Shown here in pieces: positions 53,443 through 60,260 of a stretch of DNA of 64,000 nt. Each line of letters starts with the position of its first letter. The stretch's first letter is position 1. Below the pieces are notes generated by a model that saw nothing but the letters and a program-made list of their open reading frames with translations, did not search any database and was not told the DNA's origin. This stretch comes from a virus: positions 1 to 64,000 of IMG/VR virus record IMGVR_UViG_3300003691_000002. One strand, given 5' to 3'. A program made the position numbers and the translations under genes.

Positions 53443-54498
53443 TTATGATAATGCCAACATTTCTGCCGGAATTTTACCTTGAGATTTATATCCTTTTAAG
53501 ATATAATCATCAATCTCACTTTTTTCTAAGTCTTTTAAATTTTTTAAATTTTTTTTAATTTTTAAAGTACAATTACTAAATCTAAAATTTGTACTTCTTT
53601 TTAATTGTGTTTTTACGGCTTCAAAATGAGGATGATATATGTGAACATTCCTCAAATCCCCAATTAATTTTCCTGGAATATAACCTGTTATTTTAGAAAG
53701 TATATGCATTAATAAACCATAAGAAGCAATATTAAAAGGTAACCCTAAGAAAGTATCTACAGAGCGTTGCTCCCATACTAAATCAAATCCATATCCACCT
53801 TTTTTAAGAGGATAACACATAACTTGAAATCCTTTATGACATGGTGGTAGAGCCATCTGGTCAAGTTCCCCAGGATTCCAAGCAGTTACAATAAGCCGGG
53901 TAGACATAGGAGTTTTAATCATATCATAAATGAGATAATCAATTTGGTCTAAATAACTACGTTTTAAATACTCTATCCTAGTATTTCTCCAATTATATGA
54001 ATGTTTTTCATAAACTGGCAAAGAATCTACAAACCATTCACGCCATTGAGCTCCATACACCCTTCCTAAATCTCCTAATGTATAATCAGGAATACTTTGA
54101 AATTGATATAATTCTTCTATAGTTCTATTTAAAATAGTTTCTATAAATTCTTCAAATGTAAAAATATTTTGTGATTGAGCAAAACCTTGTCTTACTAAAC
54201 TATTATAACGCTCTTTATAATGATTATAAGCATCTTTATTCCAGATATGAATATCATTATCAATAAGATATTTAATATTGGTATTTCCTTTTAAAAACCA
54301 AAGAAGTTCTCCTACTACACCTTTCCAATATAATGTTTTAGTAGTTATAGCTGGGAAACCTTCAGACATATTATATTCAAACCTATAACTTGGTATTTCT
54401 CTTCTTAAAACTTCTTTTCTATTAGGGTCTTGATAATCATAACCTGAATTAAAAATTTTATTTAAAAGAGTATGATATTTTTTATCAATTAATGCCAT
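53443..54498 (-). CDS. thyA: Thymidylate synthase, ThyA type (351 aa)
   Basis: The enzyme methylates dUMP to dTMP with methylenetetrahydrofolate. Motifs: 'FPAITTKTLYWKGVVGELLWF', 'DLGRVYGAQWR', the arginine pair 'TPMSTRLIVTAWNP', the catalytic Cys in 'MALPPCHKGFQV' (C220), 'RSVDTFLGLPFNIASYGLL' and 'DLRNVHIYHPH'. The length exceeds the common bacterial 264 residues because of an insertion near residues 80-175, as in several other ThyA forms. The last residues are 'IPAEMLALS', not the usual '...AVxxxV'. It overlaps a 37-aa gene at its start. Confidence 0.95.
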   Translation of the reverse strand: MALIDKKYHTLLNKIFNSGYDYQDPNRKEVLRREIPSYRFEYNMSEGFPAITTKTLYWKGVVGELLWFLKGNTNIKYLIDNDIHIWNKDAYNHYKERYNSLVRQGFAQSQNIFTFEEFIETILNRTIEELYQFQSIPDYTLGDLGRVYGAQWREWFVDSLPVYEKHSYNWRNTRIEYLKRSYLDQIDYLIYDMIKTPMSTRLIVTAWNPGELDQMALPPCHKGFQVMCYPLKKGGYGFDLVWEQRSVDTFLGLPFNIASYGLLMHILSKITGYIPGKLIGDLRNVHIYHPHFEAVKTQLKRSTNFRFSNCTLKIKKNLKNLKDLEKSEIDDYILKGYKSQGKIPAEMLALS

Positions 54499-54598
54499 TT
54501 ATTTCATTTTTTTTCTTTTTTAATTTTCTAAAATATCTTTTAATATCTATATCAGGTCTTTGATGTAAATAATGTCTTCTTCTTGAATATTTACTCAT
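54485..54598 (-). CDS. Small basic protein (37 aa)
   Basis: ATG 54598 to TGA 54485-54487. It is very rich in Arg, Lys, His and Tyr (SKYSRRRHYLHQRPDIDIKR) and ends just inside the thymidylate synthase gene, overlapping it by 14 nt. The start is 6 nt after the stop of the upstream gene. It may bind nucleic acid; the coding call rests on the tight fit. Confidence 0.45.
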   Translation of the reverse strand: MSKYSRRRHYLHQRPDIDIKRYFRKLKKKKNEINGIN

Positions 54599-54603
54599 AA
54601 TTT

Positions 54604-55350
54604 TTATTTTGGAATTTTTGGTATTAAATCATAATTAGATTTAGCTTTTTTACTTCCAATAAGGTTTGCTAAACAAGTATATTCTTTTCTAGAAATTCTT
54701 TTTAAAGTTTTATGACTTATTTTTCTATGACAGGGAGAAATATTAGAATGATTAAAAATTTTTTGATAACCTAAATTGTTCCAATCTAAATTTTTATTAT
54801 AAATTCTTAATAAAAATTTTAAACTATCTTCTCCCTTTTCTCTTTTATTTTGTATAAGTTCTTTATAATAAGAAGTTCTTTTTAAACCATTACTATGCCA
54901 AAAAATTCTTAAAAAATTTAAAATAATAAGATTTTTTAAATATGAATTTGTAAAAAACTCATAATAAATATAACTTTTATCGTTGTAAGTTACTAATTTA
55001 CAAGTAGTGAATTCATTAATATAAGATATTGTAGCAAGTAAAGCTTTTTCATCTCTTTTATTCCATTTATGTCTTGTATTATTTTCTAACTTATTAGCTC
55101 TAAATTTTGATATGAATATTCCTTTTACATTTTTAATATCTGTACCATTAGCAACATATTCTGTATCATTATTTAAAAAATTTTTAAGTCCTGCAAAACA
55201 AAAAGTATTACTAACTTTTTGAAATTTTTGTTTTGATAATTTTCTATTACTTGTTAAATTACGATCACTATATACAAATAAATAACAATCGTAAGAAGGA
55301 ACAGCTCTTACAAAACATGGTACTTTTGGGTCATAATAATCTAAATTCAT
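54604..55350 (-). CDS. Unrecognised basic protein (248 aa)
   Basis: I start it at ATG 55350 ('MNLDYYDPKVPCFVRAVPSY'), 2 nt beyond the previous stop. A longer frame back to 55527 would add 59 residues lying entirely inside the upstream gene. The protein is Lys/Asn/Tyr-rich and alpha/beta, with 'SYDCYLFVYSDRNLTSNRKLS', 'SNTFCFAGLKNFLNNDTEY' (both partly quoted) and a basic C-terminus with 'SPCHRKISHKTLKRISRKEY'. No family recognised. Confidence 0.55.
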   Translation of the reverse strand: MNLDYYDPKVPCFVRAVPSYDCYLFVYSDRNLTSNRKLSKQKFQKVSNTFCFAGLKNFLNNDTEYVANGTDIKNVKGIFISKFRANKLENNTRHKWNKRDEKALLATISYINEFTTCKLVTYNDKSYIYYEFFTNSYLKNLIILNFLRIFWHSNGLKRTSYYKELIQNKREKGEDSLKFLLRIYNKNLDWNNLGYQKIFNHSNISPCHRKISHKTLKRISRKEYTCLANLIGSKKAKSNYDLIPKIPK

Positions 55351-55351
55351 T

Positions 55352-55738
55352 TTAGGATAATATGGTAGTATTATTTTTTTCTTTGAATTGTATAGTGCCG
55401 TTTTGTATTTTAAAATATTTAATCGGTTTATTATGTTGTTGAGCATACTTAATTTCTGCTTGAACCCCTGTAGATTGTAATACTTTATTATAGCCTTCTT
55501 CTGGTATAAGTACAAATACTTCATCACAAAAATCTATGAATTGATAATCAATTTTTTGCCAAAATTCCCAATTACCTGGAACTTCATATTCTGATATTAA
55601 AGTTAAAGGATGACTATGTGTTATAGGACTAAATACATTATATCCTTGTTGTAATAATAAAATAGTAGCAATATTTACTTGTTTATAAGAACTGTCTCTC
55701 ATTCCAGAATAAGGAACTGCTAAATATATTTTTTTCAT
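55352..55738 (-). CDS. Nucleoside 2-deoxyribosyltransferase-like protein (128 aa)
   Basis: 'KKIYLAVPYSGM' at the N-terminus, 'GYNVFSPITHSHPLT' after the first helix, 'WQKIDYQFIDFCDEVFVLIPEEGYNK' and 'STGVQAEIKYAQQHNKPIKYF' follow the order of the small DUF4406/DUF1937 proteins of the nucleoside deoxyribosyltransferase superfamily (Y/P-y-s, D-x-x-x-l-x-x-C-D, S-x-G-x-x-x-E). The Glu of 'GVQAEI' would be the nucleophile. They act on the glycosidic bond of nucleosides or nucleotides. Together with the dNTP pyrophosphohydrolase nearby, it suggests base salvage or an altered dNTP pool. Confidence 0.75.
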   Translation of the reverse strand: MKKIYLAVPYSGMRDSSYKQVNIATILLLQQGYNVFSPITHSHPLTLISEYEVPGNWEFWQKIDYQFIDFCDEVFVLIPEEGYNKVLQSTGVQAEIKYAQQHNKPIKYFKIQNGTIQFKEKNNTTILS

Positions 55739-56040
55739 TTATTATTTTTTTCTTTTTTCTTCTTATTCAATGGTATAAAAGTGCCTATGCTACTTCCTAT
55801 CATATAACCTAAAATTGGAAACCAACTATCCTTGAGAATAGCATTTACACCAATGGTCATAGATAATAGCCATAATACTGATATAACATTAGTACTTATT
55901 ATTGCTTTTGTTATTTGTAAATTATTTACATGAATAATATTTAAACTACGAGCATAAAAAAATATTATTTGTAATATACAAATTAAAAAAGAAGAAAAAT
56001 AAATATTATCAAGCCATTGTATCATCTTTGAATCTGTCAT
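55735..56040 (-). CDS. Small membrane protein with three spans (101 aa)
   Basis: Hydrophobic segments at about residues 13-32 ('FSSFLICILQIIFFYARSL'), 47-68 ('STNVISVLWLLSMTIGVNAI') and 72-90 ('WFPILGYMIGSSIGTFIPL') are followed by a Lys-rich end. No family recognised. It overlaps the pyrophosphohydrolase gene by 32 nt and the deoxyribosyltransferase-like gene by 4 nt. A later start would shorten the first overlap but would cut into the first hydrophobic span. Function unknown. Confidence 0.52.
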   Translation of the reverse strand: MTDSKMIQWLDNIYFSSFLICILQIIFFYARSLNIIHVNNLQITKAIISTNVISVLWLLSMTIGVNAILKDSWFPILGYMIGSSIGTFIPLNKKKKEKNNK

Positions 56041-56332
56041 CTAAATCTTTACGAAATAAAAACATATAAGATAAAAACATAGCATTACATAAAATGTGTC
56101 CTACATGATAAAGTTTACTTTCTTTATCATTATCTTCTCCTTCCATAAAAGAAATTATATGTCTTTGCATACTTTCTAATATTTCTGTCCACTTTAAACC
56201 TTTTTTCCAATTGTGTGCATCATATTTGTTAGCTCCAAACATTAATACTTCTACCATTGGTTTTAAAGCAGAAAAAGAAACTAAAGACCATTTTAATTTA
56301 TTTTTATTTTCTCTTATTCCTAAATTTTTCAT
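56009..56332 (-). CDS. dATP/dGTP diphosphohydrolase-like protein, DUF5664 (107 aa)
   Basis: An all-helical NTP-pyrophosphohydrolase: 'KLKWSLVSFSALKPMVEVLMFGANKY' (split), 'HNWKKGLKWTEILESMQRHI', 'SFMEGEDNDKESKLYHVGHILCNAMFLSYM'. The E-x2-x-R-H, G-E-x-x-D-x-E and H-x2-H-x3-N positions are those of the dATP/dGTP diphosphohydrolase family (PF18909, formerly DUF5664). It would remove selected dNTPs and so shape the nucleotide pool. Its ATG lies only 7 nt beyond the terminator hairpin that follows dnaB. Confidence 0.8.
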   Translation of the reverse strand: MKNLGIRENKNKLKWSLVSFSALKPMVEVLMFGANKYDAHNWKKGLKWTEILESMQRHIISFMEGEDNDKESKLYHVGHILCNAMFLSYMFLFRKDLDDRFKDDTMA

Positions 56333-56338
56333 AAAAAT

Positions 56339-56362
56339 ATTCCCCTCAATTAAGAGGGGAAT
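56339..56362 (-). terminator. Rho-independent terminator after dnaB, directly before the next start codon
   Basis: ATTCCCCTC (56339-56347) and GAGGGGAAT (56354-56362) form a perfect 9-bp stem with a 6-nt loop. On the minus strand a short T-rich run (ATATTTTT) follows and runs into the ATG of the dNTP pyrophosphohydrolase at 56332. The hairpin would therefore also sit in, or just before, any leader of that gene. Confidence 0.85.
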
Positions 56363-56366
56363 TTTA

Positions 56367-57305
56367 TTAATTATTAATTTGTTTTAAAGAAGTATATACT
56401 TTTTGCATATTTGTTATATCATCTGGTTTAGGTAATTCTTTAAAAAAATTAACTGCACCATCAAAAAACAAAGGAGCAACAGTACCTCCTCCTCCACTTC
56501 TACCTCCCAAAATTTCTAAAAATCTGATATGATCTCTAAAAGCTTTAATATCATACCCCATATATTCTGGAAGTTCATGTCTAAAGGGACTAAATAATCC
56601 CATAATTAAATCAGCATCACGTTGAGTTAATTTACAATCACCTAATCCATTCAAGGTAGGTTTAAGTTTATTAGCTTTAGCGTGTTCAAGAGATTCTTGA
56701 GAAGCTGCTTGTTGTTGAATAACAACAGGTATATAATTATATTTATTTCTAAGTAAAATCAAATAATCAGAAGATAATTTTGTAATAGCTTGGTGTAAAC
56801 TTGTATTATTTTCAGGAGTAATAAGTCCAACATGATCTATTATTATCATAACATATTCATCTGGATTATTAGGCTGATAATAATCATCTATCTCTATTTT
56901 TTGTGTTTTACCTGTTTTGGGATCAGTAATCTCAATTTCTTTTTTATGTTGAGTACCATTAGCTTGCGCGTATTCTCTTAGTATTTTATAAATTCCAAAA
57001 GGATTTCTAATGTTATCTATAAAAGTTACTAATTCTTCTATTTTTTCAAAATAAGGTTTGTATTCCTCTATTTTTTTTAAAATTTCTGGTGACAATATTT
57101 TACTACTTTTAGTACTTCTAAGATCACTAGGAGCCACTCTAATGCCTTCTTTTAAATATAATATATTAGAAAAAGCAGAGAGCATTTTTTGTTCTTTAGA
57201 CATTTCTAAACTAAAATAAAATATTTTTAATTTTATGTTTAGATTTTCATCAATTACTTTGCGAATAGGATTATAAACAAATAACCAATCAGTTATTTGC
57301 GTTTT
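56367..57305 (-). CDS. dnaB: DnaB-like replicative helicase, exon 2 (312 codons)
   Basis: This exon begins with 'KTQITDWLFVYNP', completing the Walker A motif left open in exon 1 (ANTKVG + KT). Further RecA-core features are 'IFYFSLEMSKEQKM' (motif 1a), 'YVMIIIDHVGLITP' (Walker B), 'YIPVVIQQQAASQ' (motif 3), 'GLGDCKLTQRDADLIMGL' and 'IRFLEILGGRSGGGG' (motif 4, arginine finger region). The family unwinds DNA ahead of the polymerase as a hexamer. The N-terminal domain of bacterial DnaB is absent. An apparent start (TTG at 57308) overlaps the last base of the intron and is not a real start. With exon 1 the protein is 367 aa. Confidence 0.9.
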   Translation of the reverse strand, partial: KTQITDWLFVYNPIRKVIDENLNIKLKIFYFSLEMSKEQKMLSAFSNILYLKEGIRVAPSDLRSTKSSKILSPEILKKIEEYKPYFEKIEELVTFIDNIRNPFGIYKILREYAQANGTQHKKEIEITDPKTGKTQKIEIDDYYQPNNPDEYVMIIIDHVGLITPENNTSLHQAITKLSSDYLILLRNKYNYIPVVIQQQAASQESLEHAKANKLKPTLNGLGDCKLTQRDADLIMGLFSPFRHELPEYMGYDIKAFRDHIRFLEILGGRSGGGGTVAPLFFDGAVNFFKELPKPDDITNMQKVYTSLKQINN

Positions 57306-57382
57306 CAATTTGTTACTAAAAAAGAAAATTCTTTTTCGATTAGGCCATTTCTGCCTAATTCTATAATTTAATATATAAAAAA

Positions 57383-58129
57383 TTATTCTACTAATATTAC
57401 TTCCTCATAAACAACTGAATCAAATACTACTGCATTTGAAAAATCTAATTCACTTTTATTAATAATCCAAACTTTAATATTGTTACTAGATTTTACATTA
57501 TGGGTTGTGTGAGTTAAAACTGAAGGATAATTAGATAAAACAGTATCAATAATACCATATCTAAGTTGAGCTTTTACTTCTGGTATTTCTTCCTCTTCTG
57601 CATCATTAAATTTATTATTTTCATCTGCTATATTAGTAGATAATAAAAAAAGAGTATTATCCATTTCTTCCATAACAGTGTTTATAGTAGATGCAAAAAT
57701 AGCTTCTGTAACAATATTTTTATCTTTTACTAAATTGTTATAAGTTAAAAATTCATCAAATACTTTATTATTTAGTAAAGAAGAAATAAAAGGATTAATT
57801 CCATAAATTTCTAAAATAGCACAACTAATAGGAGATTGTGTGTAAGAAAAGTTATCAAAAATATTTTTTAAAGTAAATATTTTTCCTTCATTATATATTA
57901 AAGATAAATCTGTATTTTTTTGATGTAATTTTAACTTATTAATATCAAATTTTTCTTCTTCTTGTTTAACAATTTGGAAAAGTGATTTACTATATTGTTG
58001 AAGAAGATTTAAATCATTTATAATTTCATATTTATCTTCTGTTTCATTTTCAACATTATAGATTTTATTAACAGATATTCTAAAATTTTTAGAATTTGTA
58101 CATCTAATTTGTGTTGTCTTGAGATTCAT
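57383..58129 (-). CDS. Intron-borne protein of unknown function (248 aa)
   Basis: The start 'TTQIRCTNSKNFRISVNKIY' followed by 'DKYEIINDLNLLQQYSKSLFQIV' resembles a small beta-barrel module found in many phage hypothetical proteins ('C..n.......g..Y.v.......i.nD.g....y....F'). The central part is helical ('NTVMEEMDNTLFLLSTNIAD') and the end is strand-rich ('NNIKVWIINKSELDF'). No endonuclease motif (LAGLIDADG, HNH, GIY-YIG, His-Cys) is visible. It lies inside the dnaB intron between the P7/P3-like segment and the 3' splice site, so it would fill a loop near P8 or P9. Confidence 0.6.
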   Translation of the reverse strand: MNLKTTQIRCTNSKNFRISVNKIYNVENETEDKYEIINDLNLLQQYSKSLFQIVKQEEEKFDINKLKLHQKNTDLSLIYNEGKIFTLKNIFDNFSYTQSPISCAILEIYGINPFISSLLNNKVFDEFLTYNNLVKDKNIVTEAIFASTINTVMEEMDNTLFLLSTNIADENNKFNDAEEEEIPEVKAQLRYGIIDTVLSNYPSVLTHTTHNVKSSNNIKVWIINKSELDFSNAVVFDSVVYEEVILVE

Positions 58130-58179
58130 TTTTATAATTTTTTATATTTTATATTTATAGTTCGGACTGTCTCATCAAC

Positions 58180-58296
58180 CTAATTACAACATTTTTTACA
58201 TTGTAATGCTTGATGTAATAAATAATCAGGTACATAAAATATATTTGTACAATTATTATTACAACATTCTTTTGGTTTTTTTACATTATAATCCAT
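58180..58296 (-). CDS. Intron-borne small Cys-rich protein (38 aa)
   Basis: ATG 58296 to TAG 58180-58182. Six cysteines are arranged as 'KECCNNNCTN' and 'QCKKCCN', giving two C-x-x(x)-C pairs about 17 residues apart, enough for one zinc site. The centre is 'IFYVPDYLLHQAL'. It overlaps the end of the 144-aa gene by 11 nt and stops just before the P7/P3-like intron segment. It could be a tiny zinc-ribbon DNA- or RNA-binding protein. Too short for a family match. Confidence 0.5.
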   Translation of the reverse strand: MDYNVKKPKECCNNNCTNIFYVPDYLLHQALQCKKCCN

Positions 58297-58720
58297 ATTT
58301 TTTTAATTTTTCATCAAGTAATGGTTTTTCTTCATCTGGTAAAGAATCCCAATATTCCATTAAAATAAAATATACTTTTTTATAATCAGGTTGTTCCTTG
58401 TCAGTCTCTACACCGTTTTGTAAAATTAATTCAATTTCATACAAAGTATTTATAGATGTTCTTTTTCCATTTTGATAATCTATACATAATTGTTTAATTT
58501 TATCAAGTGACGGCACGGGATTGTCTTCAACTAATAAATTGTAATCTGGTTTATTATACCAATCTTCTCTATATTTAGTTTTTTCTTTTTCAATTTCTTG
58601 AACTTTTTCATCTACTAATTGTTTAAGAAGTTCTATTTCATTTTTATGAAAAATTAGATTAAAATTTAATTTATATTGAATATTTTGTAAATCTACATAA
58701 TTTATTGGTATTTTTTTCAT
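58286..58720 (-). CDS. Intron-borne protein of unknown function (144 aa)
   Basis: The N-terminal 55 residues form a charged helix ('KNEIELLKQLVDEKVQEIEK'). The rest is helical with 'PDYNLLVEDNPVPSLDKIKQ' and a C-terminus 'DSLPDEEKPLLDEKLKKYGL'. No family recognised and no nuclease motif. It is in the same transcript as four other ORFs within the dnaB intron. A stretch in this gene (58400-58411, minus strand GUAGAGACUGAC) could pair with the P7-like strand at 58173-58157 and may therefore serve both coding and ribozyme structure. Confidence 0.55.
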   Translation of the reverse strand: MKKIPINYVDLQNIQYKLNFNLIFHKNEIELLKQLVDEKVQEIEKEKTKYREDWYNKPDYNLLVEDNPVPSLDKIKQLCIDYQNGKRTSINTLYEIELILQNGVETDKEQPDYKKVYFILMEYWDSLPDEEKPLLDEKLKKYGL

Positions 58721-58758
58721 TGATTACATTTTATAATATTAAAGATTTTCCCCGTTTG

Positions 58759-59043
58759 CTAAAATTTTTCTTGCACAAATTTTAAAAACTCTGCAATAAT
58801 TTTATCAGGATTTTCATTTTTATAAATTTGGCAAAATTGGCGTGCTAACTCTAATAATGATTCATAGTAATCATCTTGAATTAACTGAATGTTCCTAATT
58901 TCTATTAAATTAGGAAATTTAACAGGAAGTTTTCTTTGTAGACTATTAACATTGTCTACTCTTACAAATTTTGTTATGATTTTCTCATCAAAAATTGTAT
59001 CATCATCTGTTTCTACAAGTAATTCAAGAAAGTATGTTTTCAT
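58759..59043 (-). CDS. Intron-borne protein of unknown function (94 aa)
   Basis: A beta-strand start ('KTYFLELLVETDDDTIFDEK') is followed by 'VRVDNVNSLQRKLPVKFPNL' and a helical C-terminus ('YYESLLELARQFCQIYKNEN'). No family recognised. It overlaps the 127-aa gene by 4 nt, so the two are co-translated. It ends immediately before a GC-richer segment (GCAAACGGGG) that looks like part of the intron core. Confidence 0.55.
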   Translation of the reverse strand: MKTYFLELLVETDDDTIFDEKIITKFVRVDNVNSLQRKLPVKFPNLIEIRNIQLIQDDYYESLLELARQFCQIYKNENPDKIIAEFLKFVQEKF

Positions 59044-59423
59044 TTTCTTTTACGAGAATAAATTATTGAAGAGTCAGGTAATAAAATATAATCTTTGCCT
59101 CTAAAAGCATATCTAAGAATATCTTTTGGATTTTTCTCTATACTTTTTCCTACTACTCTATTATTTATATCCATTAAATAAATACTTCTTGTATTATTTC
59201 TTTTATTAATATTGATAGTAGGAGTAAGTAAATTTAATTTTGCTTTTTTAGAAATTCTTTTAGATAAAACTTTAATAGTTTTATAAATAACATCTTTAAG
59301 AACTATATTTTCTCCAGTAATTTCTTTTAAAGCGTGTAAATTAAATCCTTCTTCTTCGGGAAAAAATTCATTTATTACCTCTAATACAATTAATTCTTTT
59401 TCATTTTTTGTATCTACATTCAT
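59040..59423 (-). CDS. Intron-borne protein of unknown function (127 aa)
   Basis: A helical acidic N-terminus ('NEKELIVLEVINEFFPEEEG') is followed by 'YKTIKVLSKRISKKAKLNLL' and strands 'NTRSIYLMDINNRVVGKSIE'. It could be a winged-helix-like regulator (helix-helix-wing order), but I see no family motif. It is the first ORF in the dnaB intron and starts 22 nt after the P2 stem. Confidence 0.52.
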   Translation of the reverse strand: MNVDTKNEKELIVLEVINEFFPEEEGFNLHALKEITGENIVLKDVIYKTIKVLSKRISKKAKLNLLTPTININKRNNTRSIYLMDINNRVVGKSIEKNPKDILRYAFRGKDYILLPDSSIIYSRKRK

Positions 59424-59478
59424 TTTAACTTAATTCGGAATTTGCTGTAAATGTTACCACTTACAGGGGCAAAACTTT

Positions 59479-59643
59479 ACCCACTTTCGTATTCGCAGTT
59501 AGTAAATAATATTTACCTTGTTCAATACCTGGATTTTCATTTTCAAAACGAGGTAATCCCCAAGGAATACAATTCACATGACCGTCAAGGATTCTGTCTC
59601 TACGATCATTTATATCTTTTAAAACTCTATTATATAAGCTCAT
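59479..59643 (-). CDS. dnaB: DnaB-like replicative helicase, exon 1 (55 codons)
   Basis: 'DRRDRILDGHVNCIPWGLPRF' is the linker-like lead-in of DnaB-type helicases (the 'G....i..glp.l...~gG' segment). 'GIEQGKYYLLTANTKVG' runs into the Walker A motif and stops after its first half. Without splicing the frame would read five more residues and end at TAA 59461-59463. The start codon shares bases with the previous gene's stop, so translation is coupled. The remainder of the gene is at 56367-57305. Confidence 0.88.
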
Positions 59644-60260
59644 TAAGATAATTTACTTGTCCAATCGTCATCTGTATTGGCTCCTTGTAGAATTTCATCT
59701 ACATATGCAGAAAGACGAGAAGCTTCATTTTTTTTAGTGTCTTGTTTGTATATAAAATAATCTGCTCTTTGAAGAAATCTAGGGTCTCTACCTTCAGTAT
59801 TAATATAAAGATCAACAGCTTTTAAAATCACATCTAATTCAATACCTTTATTGGCTTGAATCCATCTTTTTAGTTTTGATTTAACAGCGGTTCTATCTCC
59901 CATAGCTCCTACTTTAAGACCTTTCCATTTACTCCTAAAAACATCTACAAAATTATCAATTTGTTCATTTAATTTTCGATCAGATATTTTTATTGTTTTT
60001 TTCTTTTTTTCAAATTGTAAATCTGCAGATATAGTATAGAATTCAATTAATTCTTTACCTGCTTCTCTAAGAGTAATATTATTTGTAGTAATTTTAATTA
60101 ATTTTTTATCTTCTAATGTTTTTAAATTCTCTTCAGTTAAAGAATCAACATTAGGAGATAATTTATCACCACTAAACAAATAATATAGAAATAATAATTC
60201 ATCAAAAGTTATTTTATAATAATCAAGAACATTTTTGTCAATAATCAAAAAAGTCCTCAT
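59643..60260 (-). CDS. Putative helicase loader / replisome organiser (205 aa)
   Basis: The N-terminal 75 residues look like a winged-helix unit ('YKITFDELLFLYYLFSGD', 'LKTLEDKKLIKITTNNITLR'). After a basic linker (KKKKTIKISDRKL) comes a helical domain: 'FVDVFRSKWKGLKVGAMGDR', 'KSKLKRWIQANKGIELDVIL', then 'FLQRADYFIYKQD', the last resembling the 'L..aeyFi.k.....' end of phage DnaA/DnaD-type initiators and loaders. Its stop shares a base with the dnaB start. The role is inferred from this fusion of layout and position; no signature motif. Confidence 0.55.
   Translation of the reverse strand: MRTFLIIDKNVLDYYKITFDELLFLYYLFSGDKLSPNVDSLTEENLKTLEDKKLIKITTNNITLREAGKELIEFYTISADLQFEKKKKTIKISDRKLNEQIDNFVDVFRSKWKGLKVGAMGDRTAVKSKLKRWIQANKGIELDVILKAVDLYINTEGRDPRFLQRADYFIYKQDTKKNEASRLSAYVDEILQGANTDDDWTSKLS

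Larger units (their letters stand above)
57306..59478 (-). ncRNA. Group I self-splicing intron (2173 nt) in the dnaB P-loop
   Basis: Exon 1 ends GUGGGU and the intron begins AAAGUUUUGCCC. GGGUAAA pairs with UUUGCCC (P1), and the U before the cut (59479) pairs with G 59470, the U-G pair that marks a group I 5' site. P2 follows at once (59466-59445): CUGUAAGUG, tetraloop GUAA, CAUUUACAG. The last intron base is G (57306). The first exon-2 bases AAAAC pair with GUUUU (59475-59471), giving P10. Splicing joins codons GUG GGU | AAA ACG and restores the P-loop. A P7/P3-like strand (GAGACAGUCCGAACUAU) lies at 58173-58157, a P4/P5-like piece (GCAAACGGGGAAAAUC) near 58758-58743, and P9-like hairpins at 57339-57359 and 57319-57336. 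The ORFs sit between these core pieces. The full core fold was not modelled. Confidence 0.88.

Noticed and set aside
55351-55527. N-terminal 59-residue extension of the 248-aa protein
   Set aside because: It lies completely within the deoxyribosyltransferase-like gene in another frame; ATG 55350 directly after that gene's stop is a better start.
56367-57308. Independent helicase gene starting at TTG 57308
   Set aside because: This start would remove the Walker A motif. The TTG spans the last intron bases, and the true continuation is from exon 1.
56367-59643. Intein instead of intron in DnaB
   Set aside because: The frame after exon 1 hits TAA five codons past the break, the inserted ORFs are not in frame, and there are no intein blocks (N-terminal Cys/Ser, C-terminal His-Asn). 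The P1/P10 pairings and terminal G support an RNA intron.
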